Notes under the pieces: model-generated | Told to the model about the DNA's origin: nothing | Seen by the model: only the letters and a program-made list of their open reading frames with translations | The model's database searches: none | Shown: one piece after another, positions 1-9,184 of the stretch | How the letters are laid out: each line of letters opens with the position of its first letter | Position numbering within the stretch: the first letter of the stretch is position 1 | Assembly (NCBI RefSeq): GCF_014647855.1 | Contig: NZ_BMPZ01000002.1 | Span: 574,317-638,316 of the forward strand | DNA from: Shewanella gelidii | GTDB lineage: Bacteria; Pseudomonadota; Gammaproteobacteria; Enterobacterales; Shewanellaceae | Direction of reading: 5' to 3' | Length of the DNA: 64,000 nt | Made by a program: the position numbers and the translations under genes

Positions 1-279
1 GCTCTGCTCTACCGCGAGTAAAGTCTGCTCAATGGTATGGGTATTTACCGCTTCAGGCGTTTCTCCCATTAAGCCCAGAATGACTGCTTTGCCTGTTCCA
101 TGGCCTTTGCCGGTTTGCCCTAAAGAACCAAACAGTTCCGCTCTGAGTTCATCCACATTTTGCAATAAATTCTTTTGTCTGAGCCGTTCGATGAAAGCAC
201 AACCCGCTTTCATGGGGCCAACCGTATGGGAACTAGATGGCCCGATACCTATTTTGAACATGTCGAACACACTGATCAT
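1..279 (-). CDS. sdaA: L-serine dehydratase (L-serine ammonia-lyase), N-terminal part, cut by window edge
   Basis: Translating the minus strand from the ATG at 279 gives 93 codons open to base 1, beginning MISVFDMFKIGIGPSSSHT and followed by a VGPMKAG motif. This is the hallmark start of the iron-sulfur L-serine dehydratase beta domain. The family deaminates serine to pyruvate and ammonia in the cytoplasm; its [4Fe-4S] cysteines lie in the C-terminal domain, outside the window. A further stretch, GSLGQTGKGHGTGKAV, also fits the beta domain. An in-frame ATG nine bases upstream (288) is possible, but an AGGA lies about eight bases before 279 and favours that start. The gene diverges from the nagZ pair. 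Confidence 0.9.
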   Translation of the reverse strand, partial: MISVFDMFKIGIGPSSSHTVGPMKAGCAFIERLRQKNLLQNVDELRAELFGSLGQTGKGHGTGKAVILGLMGETPEAVNTHTIEQTLLAVEQS

Positions 280-331
280 AGCTGGCATCCTATAAATATT
301 AGTTATTCGTCTGTTTGCCTTATGCCTTGGG

Positions 332-607
332 ATGAAGAACATTGAGGAACAGATCTTGTTAATTTCTCGTATCGTGCCGCTTAGTATCACACAGAACTGG
401 ACGATACATCCCATTAGTTATTTCTATCCGATTGAGATCGGATTAGTCAAAGTAAAGCTTGCCGTAAATATAGTCGATTCTCATCAATGGCAATTCCGAT
501 TAGAAGAAGGTCGCAGGCTTCGCGGATTACAGGCTTGGCCGGATATCATTCTGCGGTACAATGACAAAAATCTTAGCCTGCAATCATTGATGTTGGAGTG
601 TGTGTGA
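332..607 (+). CDS. small conserved-looking protein of unknown function, coupled to nagZ
   Basis: This 91-residue ORF starts at an ATG and its TGA overlaps the likely GTG start of nagZ as GTGA, a typical translational-coupling arrangement. The product is mixed alpha/beta in character, with no signal peptide, membrane segment or cysteine motif. I do not recognise the family. A weak resemblance to DUF1249 proteins in length and hydrophobic pattern was considered but no diagnostic motif is visible. The tight overlap with nagZ and the absence of any other gene in the gap support it being real. Its role may relate to cell-wall recycling, by position only. Confidence 0.55.
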   Translation: MKNIEEQILLISRIVPLSITQNWTIHPISYFYPIEIGLVKVKLAVNIVDSHQWQFRLEEGRRLRGLQAWPDIILRYNDKNLSLQSLMLECV

Positions 608-1626
608 GTTATTTAATGCTAGACGTGGATGGGGTGATATTGACCCAAGAAGAAAGGAAGCGAATTGCTCACCCTATGGTGGGTGGCTTGATATTGTTTA
701 GCCGAAATTATCAAAACAGGCAGCAGCTTATTGAATTAGTGCAATCAATTCGAGCCGTTAAGCCTGAGATCTTGATTGCCGTTGATCAAGAGGGCGGTCG
801 AGTACAGCGATTTATTGAAGGCTTTACGAAAATTCCTGCCATGGGTGATATTTTACTGGCAGCCAAAGGTGACTCGAAGACCGCCTCAGCATGGGCTGAA
901 GAGCTTGGATTTTTAATGGCTATTGAACTGATGGCTTGTGATATTGATTTGAGCTTTGCGCCTGTGTTGGATTTGAATGGAGTTTCAAAGGTTATTGGAT
1001 CAAGAAGCTTTGCTGGGCATCCTCAACAAGTGATTGAAATTGCCTCTCGTTTTGTTCATGGAATGCATCAAGCTGGCATGCAGTCCGTTGGAAAGCATTT
1101 TCCTGGTCACGGTAGTGTTGTCGCCGACTCCCATATTGACTTACCGGTAGACGATCGCCCAATGGCACAGATTGCCGCTTCAGATATACTTCCCTTTGCT
1201 GAATTAATTTCAAATGGACTGTTAGAAGGTGTGATGCCTGCACATGTAGTCTATTCTAAAGTAGATAGCAATACTGCAGGTTTCTCTAAGTACTGGCTGC
1301 AAGACATACTGCGAGGTCAACTCAAATTTGATGGGGTTATTTTTTCAGATGATTTGGGAATGAAAGGTGCAAGCGTTGCGGGCAGCTATTGTGAAAGGGC
1401 TAAAGCAGCGTTAACAGCCGGATGCGACATGATTTTATTGTGCAACGACAGCCAAGGTGTTGACGAAGTTATTCAAGGCTTGGATTGGCCATTACCAAAT
1501 GTGACTGAGCATGTGAGTCAAGCGCTTAGACTGAACAGAAATCGAGTTGCGGTAGCGTTAGAAGATGAAAGTCGATGGCAACAAGCCAAAACGATAGCTT
1601 TATCGATAGGAATGAATAAATATTGA
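604..1626 (+). CDS. nagZ: beta-N-acetylhexosaminidase NagZ (GH3, peptidoglycan recycling)
   Basis: This is a cytoplasmic glycoside hydrolase family 3 enzyme that removes N-acetylglucosamine from the GlcNAc-anhydroMurNAc peptides imported during cell-wall recycling. Its products influence AmpC induction in many gammaproteobacteria. The N-terminus MSYLMLDVDG, the AHPMVGGLILF block near residue 25, the VDQEGGRVQRF sugar-binding motif near 65, KHFPGHG near 160 (the mobile catalytic loop with its histidine) and FSDDLGM near 245 (nucleophile Asp) are all present. Length is about 340 residues, normal for the family. I prefer the GTG at 604 to the one at 598, because the protein then aligns with the usual MxxxMLDV start. 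It is followed by ycfP, as in E. coli. Confidence 0.96.
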   Translation: MSYLMLDVDGVILTQEERKRIAHPMVGGLILFSRNYQNRQQLIELVQSIRAVKPEILIAVDQEGGRVQRFIEGFTKIPAMGDILLAAKGDSKTASAWAEELGFLMAIELMACDIDLSFAPVLDLNGVSKVIGSRSFAGHPQQVIEIASRFVHGMHQAGMQSVGKHFPGHGSVVADSHIDLPVDDRPMAQIAASDILPFAELISNGLLEGVMPAHVVYSKVDSNTAGFSKYWLQDILRGQLKFDGVIFSDDLGMKGASVAGSYCERAKAALTAGCDMILLCNDSQGVDEVIQGLDWPLPNVTEHVSQALRLNRNRVAVALEDESRWQQAKTIALSIGMNKY

Positions 1627-1707
1627 TGTAGCACAAAAAACGTGACCGTTTTCGCGTTTAGCTTAGGTAACTAGGCGTTTCAAGTCATGTAATAGAGGAG
1701 AACGAAG

Positions 1708-2271
1708 ATGATTTTATATTTTCATGGGTTTGATGCAACGAGCCCAGGGAATCATGAAAAAGTACGTCAGCTTCAATTTATTGATGACGATGTTCGCCTG
1801 ATTAGTTACAGCACACTTCATCCAAGAAGTGATATGACTCATTTACTGAATGAGGTAAAAAAGCAGCTCGAGTATAGCGATGATCCGAACGCGATCATTG
1901 TTGGTGTTGGCCTAGGCGGGTTCTGGGCTGAACGGGTTGCATTTTTGACCGGATTAAGGTCGGTCATCATTAATCCCAATTTAAAGCCTCAAGACAATAT
2001 GCTTGGGCGTATTGATCGACCCGAGGAATATGAAGATATTGCAGCGAAGTGTGTTTCGCAATTTAGATTAAAGAATAAAGGGCGATCGGTTTGTATTCTT
2101 TCACGCCAGAATGATGTTCATGACACGGCTTTAATTGCTGAGACATTAGCGCCGTACTATGACGTCGTTTGGGATGATAAACAACCACACAAATTTCCTA
2201 TCTTAGCTGCTCATTTGCAAATGATAAGTCGTTTTAAAGGCCAAGAAATGAGGCAGGCTGCAGTCTCATAG
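1708..2271 (+). CDS. ycfP: UPF0227 esterase-like protein YcfP
   Basis: The 187-residue product closely follows E. coli YcfP: YFHGFD near the N-terminus, [33 protein letters not shown] around residue 70, the IDRPEEY block and HKF near the C-terminus. The fold is alpha/beta hydrolase. The usual nucleophile elbow GxSxG reads GVGLGG here, as in the family, so classic serine esterase activity is doubtful and the cellular role is not established. It sits between nagZ and the acylphosphatase gene, 81 bases after nagZ, with a strong GAGGAG-type ribosome site just before the ATG. Confidence 0.93.
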   Translation: MILYFHGFDATSPGNHEKVRQLQFIDDDVRLISYSTLHPRSDMTHLLNEVKKQLEYSDDPNAIIVGVGLGGFWAERVAFLTGLRSVIINPNLKPQDNMLGRIDRPEEYEDIAAKCVSQFRLKNKGRSVCILSRQNDVHDTALIAETLAPYYDVVWDDKQPHKFPILAAHLQMISRFKGQEMRQAAVS

Positions 2272-2285
2272 TGTGAGGGGTTAAC

Positions 2286-2561
2286 ATGAAGCGAGTGTTG
2301 ATCAAAGTCATCGGTGAAGTCCAAGGTGTTGGGTTTAGGCGCTATGCGCAGCTCAAGGCTCAAGCGCTAGGGCTGACAGGGTATGTGACGAATCAAGATG
2401 ATCTTTCCGTGTTAATTCTTGCGCAAGGCGCTTACCCTGCAGTTGATCAACTGATTGCTTGGTGTGAACACGGCTCGCCAATGGCAAGTGTGAGCAGTGT
2501 TTTGGTTGAAGAAGATGATGCAGATGAAATCTATTTAGATTTCTCTGTAATTCAAAGCTAG
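2286..2561 (+). CDS. yccX: acylphosphatase
   Basis: This 91-residue cytoplasmic enzyme should hydrolyse acyl phosphates such as carbamoyl or acetyl phosphate. The signature GEVQGVGFRRYAQ (residues 10-22) carries the phosphate-binding loop and catalytic arginine. GYVTNQ around residue 32 supplies the catalytic asparagine in the position of the usual GWVRN. Length is standard. The start lies 14 bases after ycfP with GAGGGG upstream, so the two are probably co-transcribed, and an intrinsic terminator follows about 80 bases downstream. The gene symbol follows the E. coli homologue. Confidence 0.93.
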   Translation: MKRVLIKVIGEVQGVGFRRYAQLKAQALGLTGYVTNQDDLSVLILAQGAYPAVDQLIAWCEHGSPMASVSSVLVEEDDADEIYLDFSVIQS

Positions 2562-2643
2562 TTTTAAATTATGTTTTATATCGCACCAAAATGTTTGGGA
2601 AGTCGGCTGAGATACAGTGCGTAGCTTTGATTAGAACAAAATG

Positions 2644-2670
2644 AAGGTGACCGTAGGGTCACCTTTCTTA
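2644..2670 (+). terminator. intrinsic terminator after the acylphosphatase gene
   Basis: A nine-base-pair stem, AAGGTGACC pairing with GGTCACCTT across a four-base loop, is followed by a T-rich stretch. It lies between two convergent genes and closes the nagZ-ycfP-acylphosphatase unit. It may also work for csiV on the other strand, although the T-tract is shorter there. Confidence 0.8.
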
Positions 2671-2708
2671 TATTTGGTTTGGTGTTAAAAACCTCAAGCC
2701 AAAGAGTA

Positions 2709-3710
2709 TTACTTTGTGGTTTTTGGCTGCGAGTTAGAGGCTTCAGGCACAGGTTCGATTGGCTGAGCAGTGCTCATGGAACCGCTTACCTCGGCTTTAG
2801 GTTGCGGCATTTTCCTAATTTGAACGATCATTCCTAGTTTGGGGTGATCAAGATAATGCACTTCGCCACTTCTCACTCTTCGATTTTGAATCATAGGTGT
2901 CGCATATAAAAACTCGGTATCTGTTACATGTGCCGATTCGAATTGCTGATCTTCTAGAGTTTGCAAATTGTGTGTTAATGGAAGTGCTTTGCGTCCAGCT
3001 TCTCTATAGTTCAGTGCCGTTTCTATGTAGAGATAGTGGTTAAGGTAGATATTGATTTTTCCATCAAGTTGCCACACCTGTTTTGGTGATGCAGGCACGA
3101 TATCGTCAACCAGTGCCCCATATTCAGACAAAGCTTGTACGTCAACACTGTGGCTGACTATACGTCCATCCATTTGAAACTGTTCACTAAAGTCTTTGCC
3201 ACCTATAATTCGCACAGCTTTAGCGCTATGTCTTGGTAGCATAGGTTGCTGCCAGGTCATATGCAGTAATGACTGGTGTGCGGGTTCGCGTTCTATACTG
3301 GCAATATAATTGGCGAACTGGCTTTGCGACTTCGCCAATAATACATGTGGCAATCGCGTTGAAGCCACTTGCTCAGTATCTGCGGCAATCGTCACCGGAA
3401 CATGTTTTAAATGGGAACCACTGGGTTGGCTAATTTGTTGCTGACAGTAACTTGGATTAAAAGCCCAATCATTGGCTGTACAACCTGCTTGATCAAGACT
3501 GGCTGCATTGATATCCGTTTTGATTAAAGGCGCAATAAAATCAACGCTGCCTTGTGTCTCAATTGGGGTGACACTATCAGGCCATTGTTCAGTGCTAGTC
3601 GTTGGGTGAGAAAATAGATAAACCTCTACTTCGTACCATGGTGCATCGCTAGCGTGAATGCTAGTTGAGATGACGAGTCCTGTCGCGAGTGTTGCCAGTC
3701 TACCAAACAC
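2709..3710 (-). CDS. csiV: CsiV-like periplasmic peptidoglycan-binding protein
   Basis: The 333-residue product has an N-terminal signal peptide ending around HASDA, followed by WYEVEVYLFSH, the pattern of the CsiV family (cell shape integrity, Vibrio). CsiV is known in Vibrio as a small peptidoglycan-binding periplasmic protein needed for cell shape under D-amino-acid stress. The C-terminal part contains YLDHPKLGMIVQIRK, also typical, and ends in a proline/serine-rich tail. The start is a GTG that shares its first base with the TAG stop of mfd (TAGTG), so translation is coupled. The csiV-mfd pairing is the usual family neighbourhood. Confidence 0.85.
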   Translation of the reverse strand: MFGRLATLATGLVISTSIHASDAPWYEVEVYLFSHPTTSTEQWPDSVTPIETQGSVDFIAPLIKTDINAASLDQAGCTANDWAFNPSYCQQQISQPSGSHLKHVPVTIAADTEQVASTRLPHVLLAKSQSQFANYIASIEREPAHQSLLHMTWQQPMLPRHSAKAVRIIGGKDFSEQFQMDGRIVSHSVDVQALSEYGALVDDIVPASPKQVWQLDGKINIYLNHYLYIETALNYREAGRKALPLTHNLQTLEDQQFESAHVTDTEFLYATPMIQNRRVRSGEVHYLDHPKLGMIVQIRKMPQPKAEVSGSMSTAQPIEPVPEASNSQPKTTK

Positions 3711-6700
3711 TATTTATCTCCAATACAGTTTTGAGCCAGTTGCTCAAGTAGTAATTTCACTAGGTTGAGCTTTTCTTTACTTGTTTCTGTGGCAAGGTTG
3801 AACTTTAACTTATTCGGGCCTTCCATTCGATAAATTTGTGGTTGGGATTGCAATAAGCCAATAATAAACTCTGGATTTATTTTGTGATTTTCTCCAAATT
3901 CAATGCTACCACCTTTAGCATGAAGGTCGATTTTACTTGCCCCAAGCTGATTTGCAATTTGTTTGAAATGACTAATGTCGAACAAGTTTCTCGTCGCATC
4001 AGGGAGTAAACCAAAGCGATCAATCAATTCTACTTTCAATTCATCGAGTGCTTTTTCTGAGTCACAATTTGCGATTCGCTTATACAGAGAAAGGCGGGTA
4101 TTGACGTCAGTCACATAATCATCTGGCAGGAGAGCTGGAATGCGTAGGTCCATCTCACAGTGCTGATTTTGCATATAAGCCAACGACGGTTGTTTACCTT
4201 CTTTGAGTGCTTTTACCGCAGATTCAAGCATTTCCATATATAGACTGAAACCGACTTTGGAAATATGTCCACTTTGTTCATCACCTAACAGCTCGCCTGC
4301 GCCACGGATCTCTAAATCTTGGGTTGCAAGCATAAAGCCTGCCCCCAGCTCCTCTAGGGCGTCAATTGCTTCCAAACGTTTTTTGGCATCTGTGGTTAAA
4401 CGCTTTGGATGTGGCGTCATCATGTACGCATAGGCTTGATGGTGGCTACGACCGACACGGCCTCTCAACTGGTGCAGTTGCGCTAGGCCAAATTTGTCGG
4501 CTCTATCGATGATAATGGTGTTGGCACTTGGAACATCAATGCCAGTTTCGATAATGGTGGTACATACCAAGACATTGTATTTCTGGTGATAGAAATCAGA
4601 CATGACTTTTTCAAGCTCACGCTCGCGCATTTGCCCATGTGCCGTTGCCACGCGAGCTTCCGGTAATAGTTCACGTATATCTTCAGCACATTTTTCTATT
4701 GATTCAACACTGTTATGTAGCAAGTAGACTTGTCCACCACGTAAGATTTCTCGCAAAATTGCTTCACGGACGGTGGCGATATCATACTCTCGAACAAAGG
4801 TTTTTACGGCCAGTCGTTTTGCTGGTGGAGTGGCAATGATGGAAAGGTCACGCATGCCAGACATCGCCATATTGAGTGTTCTAGGGATTGGGGTTGCGGT
4901 CAGTGTAAGAATATCAACATTCGCACGAAGTGCTTTGATTTTTTCTTTTTGTCGCACGCCAAATCGATGTTCTTCGTCAATAATCAATAGGCCGAGGTTT
5001 TCAAATTTTGCGTTTGATTGAAGGAGTTTATGGGTGCCAATAATAATATCTAACTTGCCATCTAAAAGCTGGCTCATGGCATGATTTTGCTCTTTCGCTG
5101 TTTTAAAGCGCGACATGACGTCAATGGTTACGGGCCAGTCAGCAAAGCGGTCTTTGAAGTTTTCATAATGTTGTTGGGCAAGCAATGTGGTTGGCACGAG
5201 AACTGCAACTTGCTTCCCTGCATTGACGGCGACAAAGGCAGCACGCATTGCCACTTCTGTTTTACCAAAACCAACGTCGCCACAAACAAGCCGATCCATG
5301 GAGATAGGAGAGCACATGTCAGTTAAAACGGCATCAATGGATGTTTCTTGATCTACGGTTTCTTCAAATGGAAACCCTTGAGCAAATTGTGCATATTCTT
5401 CGGGTTCAATGTCGCAAGCGAAGCCGGGTCTTGCTTGACGCCTTGCATATACATCGAGCAGTTCAGCGGCAACATCGCGGATTTTTTCAATTGCCTTTTT
5501 CTTCGCTTTAGCCCAAGTTTCATTCCCCAACTTATTTAATGATGCGTCTTCTTCTGCACCGACGCTGTAGCGACTAATCAAATGCAATGCCGCAACGGGC
5601 ACATAGAGTTTGTCTCCACCTGCATATTCAAGTTTGAGATATTCTGCGACCACGCCACCTGCATCAAGGGTTTCTAAGCCTTGGTACTTTGCAACCCCAT
5701 GGTCAAGGTGAACGACAGGTTGCCCAACTTTTAGCTCGGCCAGATCTTTAATCAGTGCGTCGCTACTAATTTGCTTCTGTTTTTCGCGACGACGGGTTTG
5801 TGAAATCCGGTTGCCAAATAGTTCCGTTTCGCAAATGACCGCCAGTTCTCGAGTTTTACTGGTTTTGAGAATGCAGCCTTGTGCCAGCGGTGAAACCACT
5901 AAACCGAGCATGGCTTTGCTTTGAAAAAAGTCGTCAAAATGCTCAAATAGCTCTGGGCGTATATCTATTTTTGCGAGCAGTTCAAATAGTGCCTCACGGC
6001 GGCCTTCAGATTCAGCACTGAATAGAATACGAACTTTACTATTTTGTTCCACATACTCTGCGAGTGCGTGCAAAGGCTGTTTAAGCTTATGATTTGCAGA
6101 AATTTGTGGTAGTGCTAACGCATCTATTTGTTTCGCGCTGGCTTGAGTACCAGCAGCAAAGTGAAATCTTGGTTTCACTTTTAGCTGTGCAAAAAGTTGT
6201 TCAGTCAACAAGTAAAGTTGTTTTGGCTCAAGTAATGGACGAAGCGGGTCAACTCTGCGGTCTTCGTACCGCTGATGGATTTCGACGAGATGATGATTCA
6301 CCGCGTTTTCTATATCACCCAAACTGATAATTTGTGCGTTTTCTGGTAAGTAGTCGAAAAGTGTCGCGGTTTCATCGAAGAAAAGCGGCAAGTAGTTTTC
6401 TATGCCGGCTGGCATGATGTTACGGCTCACTTGCTGATAAATTGATTCCGCTTCCTTTACGATGGTATCGAATTGACGACGGTAACGTTGTCTAAAACCT
6501 TCAATGGCTGCGCTGTCGGTGGGAAACTCTTTTGCTGGAAGCATTTCAATGGTGTTCACCGGGGTGCTAGAGCGTTGCGTTTCAACATCGAAATGACGAA
6601 TCGACTCCACCTCGTCGTCAAATAACTCGATTCGTAGCGGATTTGCGCTACCGCTTGGGAAAATATCGAGAATCGAGCCACGTATGGCGAACTCGCCATG

Positions 6701-7189
6701 TTCATAGACTTGTTCTACCAAATGGTAGCCACTATCGGTGAGCTGCTGGCGTACTTGCTGGAGGTTGTAGCTGTCGCCTTGTTTTAATGCGAATACATTG
6801 GAGCGCATAAAGCTCTTTGGCGGCAGCTTCACCATCAGCGTTGTGACCGGAACAATGACAATTCCGTGCTCTAGGTGAGCCATCGTTGACAGTGATGCGA
6901 GGCGCTGAGAAATCAAATCTTGATGCGGTGAAAAGCTATCATAGGGAAGCGTTTCACGATCTGGAAACAAGCAAACGCTTATTGCATGGGGGGCTAATAA
7001 GTACTGCAGCTCCAACTCCAGTGCAATGGCAGACGGCGTATCATGAGTCACGATGAGGCTGACGCCCCGGTGCGCTTTAGCAATATTTGCTAACGTAATG
7101 GATTGCGCCACGCCATTTGAGGCAGATATATATTGGGTTTTACCGGCTTTAAAAGGTTTAGGCGGAGTCAGTACACTAAAAGCTGTCAT
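3710..7189 (-). CDS. mfd: transcription-repair coupling factor Mfd
   Basis: This 1159-residue ATP-dependent translocase displaces RNA polymerase stalled at DNA lesions and recruits UvrA. In order the sequence shows an N-terminal UvrB-like module with SILDIFPSG; the RNA-polymerase interaction region with PVVHLDHGVAKYQGLE (residues about 485-500); the helicase Walker A GDVGFGKTEVAMRA (about 640); the DEEH box IIDEEHRFGV; TATPIPRTLNMAM; helicase motif VI QLRGRVGR; and a C-terminal TRCF domain. Length is normal. The gene is followed without a gap by csiV. Upstream, 85 bases separate it from the end of the PilZ-like gene. Confidence 0.98.
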   Translation of the reverse strand: MTAFSVLTPPKPFKAGKTQYISASNGVAQSITLANIAKAHRGVSLIVTHDTPSAIALELELQYLLAPHAISVCLFPDRETLPYDSFSPHQDLISQRLASLSTMAHLEHGIVIVPVTTLMVKLPPKSFMRSNVFALKQGDSYNLQQVRQQLTDSGYHLVEQVYEHGEFAIRGSILDIFPSGSANPLRIELFDDEVESIRHFDVETQRSSTPVNTIEMLPAKEFPTDSAAIEGFRQRYRRQFDTIVKEAESIYQQVSRNIMPAGIENYLPLFFDETATLFDYLPENAQIISLGDIENAVNHHLVEIHQRYEDRRVDPLRPLLEPKQLYLLTEQLFAQLKVKPRFHFAAGTQASAKQIDALALPQISANHKLKQPLHALAEYVEQNSKVRILFSAESEGRREALFELLAKIDIRPELFEHFDDFFQSKAMLGLVVSPLAQGCILKTSKTRELAVICETELFGNRISQTRRREKQKQISSDALIKDLAELKVGQPVVHLDHGVAKYQGLETLDAGGVVAEYLKLEYAGGDKLYVPVAALHLISRYSVGAEEDASLNKLGNETWAKAKKKAIEKIRDVAAELLDVYARRQARPGFACDIEPEEYAQFAQGFPFEETVDQETSIDAVLTDMCSPISMDRLVCGDVGFGKTEVAMRAAFVAVNAGKQVAVLVPTTLLAQQHYENFKDRFADWPVTIDVMSRFKTAKEQNHAMSQLLDGKLDIIIGTHKLLQSNAKFENLGLLIIDEEHRFGVRQKEKIKALRANVDILTLTATPIPRTLNMAMSGMRDLSIIATPPAKRLAVKTFVREYDIATVREAILREILRGGQVYLLHNSVESIEKCAEDIRELLPEARVATAHGQMRERELEKVMSDFYHQKYNVLVCTTIIETGIDVPSANTIIIDRADKFGLAQLHQLRGRVGRSHHQAYAYMMTPHPKRLTTDAKKRLEAIDALEELGAGFMLATQDLEIRGAGELLGDEQSGHISKVGFSLYMEMLESAVKALKEGKQPSLAYMQNQHCEMDLRIPALLPDDYVTDVNTRLSLYKRIANCDSEKALDELKVELIDRFGLLPDATRNLFDISHFKQIANQLGASKIDLHAKGGSIEFGENHKINPEFIIGLLQSQPQIYRMEGPNKLKFNLATETSKEKLNLVKLLLEQLAQNCIGDK

Positions 7190-7274
7190 GGAAATCTATT
7201 GATGCTGGGTCACAAAATTTGTGCCGCCATTGTAGAGGCTTGCGATACAGGGTGCCAGCACAATTCGCTCAGCT

Positions 7275-7844
7275 TTATTCGGCTCTCGACTGTTTACGCG
7301 CTTTTAATTGTTTTTGTTGGACATTCAAACTGGCTTTCACAAGGAGTTCAACATCTGCATCGAGAATTTGTAAAAAGTTTAAATCGACAGCATATCCATT
7401 CTCGGTTTGCTGGCAATCATATACTGCAACGATACATAAAATGGCCACTAGCTCTTCACGCATATATAAACTGAGCTTGAATCGGTGACCTACAGGAATG
7501 GGGGCAGGGCTTTCTATACGTAGGCCACTCCCTCCAAACTGTGTACCCTGGTAGCGGGTACCAGACTGAGACTCACTTTCGATGACATATTGTAAAACTA
7601 AATCAATTTTTCGAGATTGCAGTTTAAGGTAGTCCACTACCGCTTTCGCTTCGTTATCAAACTGTCTTAACTGAAGTAAGCAACTGGCTTCCTGGGTTTT
7701 TACTTCGCTAATCAGCTTAAGACCCAACGACTGCATTTCTTTGAGCTCGTCTTCAGAGGGGATCTTTGCGTCTTCGGCAAAGGGTGATAGGTATGCATTA
7801 AAGCGATGAGGCACACTAAAATATGAATTGTCGTCGTTGTGCAA
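7275..7844 (-). CDS. PilZ-like domain protein with TTG start
   Basis: The 189-residue product has an N-terminal helical region and a C-terminal PilZ-like barrel: RYQGTQFGGSGLRIESPAPIPVGHRFKL, which is followed by a segment ending YAVDLNFL. PilZ domains usually bind cyclic di-GMP through RxxxR and (D/N)xSxxG motifs; here the second is degenerate (GGSGLRI), so ligand binding is uncertain. I chose the TTG at 7844 because AGAGG lies seven bases upstream and because longer readings run into lolC on the opposite strand. It diverges from lolC over about 96 bases, which probably hold both promoters. It may share a transcript with mfd, 85 bases downstream. Confidence 0.72.
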   Translation of the reverse strand: MHNDDNSYFSVPHRFNAYLSPFAEDAKIPSEDELKEMQSLGLKLISEVKTQEASCLLQLRQFDNEAKAVVDYLKLQSRKIDLVLQYVIESESQSGTRYQGTQFGGSGLRIESPAPIPVGHRFKLSLYMREELVAILCIVAVYDCQQTENGYAVDLNFLQILDADVELLVKASLNVQQKQLKARKQSRAE

Positions 7845-7940
7845 GTTGATGCCTCTTGTATTTATATGGCTATTACCCCTATTATCGTGCGCATCTTCAT
7901 GATTTAGCAAGCACAGTACCAAGGATATGTATCCCATTTT

Positions 7941-9173
7941 ATGATTTCCAGATTTTCTTTTTTTGTTGGCTATCGATACTGGCGTGCGCGTAAGGCGAAC
8001 ACCTTTGCTTCCTTTATTACTGTATTTGCGGTCACAGGAATTGTGCTTGGTGTTGCCGCTTTGATTGTTGTGAGCTCGGTGATGAATGGCCTTGAGTCGC
8101 AATTAAAGCAACGGATATTAGGGGCTGTTCCGCAACTAACTTTATCGCAAAGCCCCTCCATACAAGATTGGAAAACGGTTTCAGGAAACCTATCGGCTTT
8201 GCCAAATGTCCTGGGAGCATCTCCTAGTGTAACCACTCAAGCCATGTTGCAATCTTCTGCCAATATTGGCGCAGCCCAAGTTTATGGGGTTTACCCAGAA
8301 CTTGAGTCTCAGCTTTCTCAAGTGGCTAAGCATACTTATGCTGGTGATTTTAACCATTTACAGCCAGGGAAATATAATATCATTTTGGGGGCGCAGCTCG
8401 CGCGAAACCTTGGTGTTGCTCCCGGTGATAAGATCAGAGTGTTGAGTGGTGATGGCGTGGTGTACACTCCACTCGGCCCAGTTCCGAGTCAGCGAAAATT
8501 TCGCGTGATCGCTTTGTTTGAAATGGGCTCAATGGTTGATGCAAGTCTTGCGTATGTCCATTATCAAGATGCGAAACGTTTAATGCGGCAACCAGCACAC
8601 AGCGTAGAGCAATTACGGCTGTATTTAGACGATCCTTTTGCTGCAATTGGTATGGGTGAAACCTTGGCCGCTGAAGTTGGTTTAGACCCAGTATCAACTC
8701 AAACCAGTGATTGGCGAAAGAGTTACGGACATCTATTTGCTGCGGTCAAGATGGAAAAAAACATGATGTCGCTCATGTTGAGTCTTATCGTCGCAGTTGC
8801 TGCGTTTAATATCGTGTCGGCACTGGTCATGATGGTCGTTGATAAAACGACAGATGTCGCCGTATTAAAAACACAAGGGCTTGATACAAGAGGCGTTATG
8901 GGCATTTTTATTATTCAAGGAACCTTGAATGCTGTCATCGGTTTGGCCTTGGGGATGGGGATTGGCGTGTTACTCACCTTAAATTTAAACACGATAACTC
9001 AGGTGCTAGGCGTTTCCATTCTTGGTGCCGGTCAAAGTTTGCCTATTCAGCTGCAAATCAGCCAATTAGCAATGATTTCCATCGGTACGCTGGTGATAAG
9101 CTTAGTGGCAACCATTTATCCTGCTTTGAAGGCCGCAAAAGTGCAGCCCGCAAATGCGCTACGCTACGAATAA
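7941..9173 (+). CDS. lolC: lipoprotein-releasing ABC transporter permease LolC
   Basis: This inner-membrane permease of the LolCDE complex extracts outer-membrane lipoproteins and hands them to LolA. The 410 residues show the FtsX/MacB-type plan: one N-terminal membrane helix within FITVFAVTGIVLGVAALIVV, a periplasmic domain of about 200 residues, then three C-terminal helices including the conserved YPALKAAKVQPANALRYE ending. The N-terminal YRYWRARKANTFASFI is diagnostic of LolC/E. It is the first gene of lolCDE, 11 bases before lolD. It is distinguished from lolE by order and length; both are paralogues. Confidence 0.95.
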   Translation: MISRFSFFVGYRYWRARKANTFASFITVFAVTGIVLGVAALIVVSSVMNGLESQLKQRILGAVPQLTLSQSPSIQDWKTVSGNLSALPNVLGASPSVTTQAMLQSSANIGAAQVYGVYPELESQLSQVAKHTYAGDFNHLQPGKYNIILGAQLARNLGVAPGDKIRVLSGDGVVYTPLGPVPSQRKFRVIALFEMGSMVDASLAYVHYQDAKRLMRQPAHSVEQLRLYLDDPFAAIGMGETLAAEVGLDPVSTQTSDWRKSYGHLFAAVKMEKNMMSLMLSLIVAVAAFNIVSALVMMVVDKTTDVAVLKTQGLDTRGVMGIFIIQGTLNAVIGLALGMGIGVLLTLNLNTITQVLGVSILGAGQSLPIQLQISQLAMISIGTLVISLVATIYPALKAAKVQPANALRYE

Positions 9174-9184
9174 GAGAGAGTTAA

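Noticed and set aside
32..295. Plus-strand 87-codon ORF at the window start
   Set aside because: It is the antisense shadow of the L-serine dehydratase gene, whose protein is recognisable on the minus strand.
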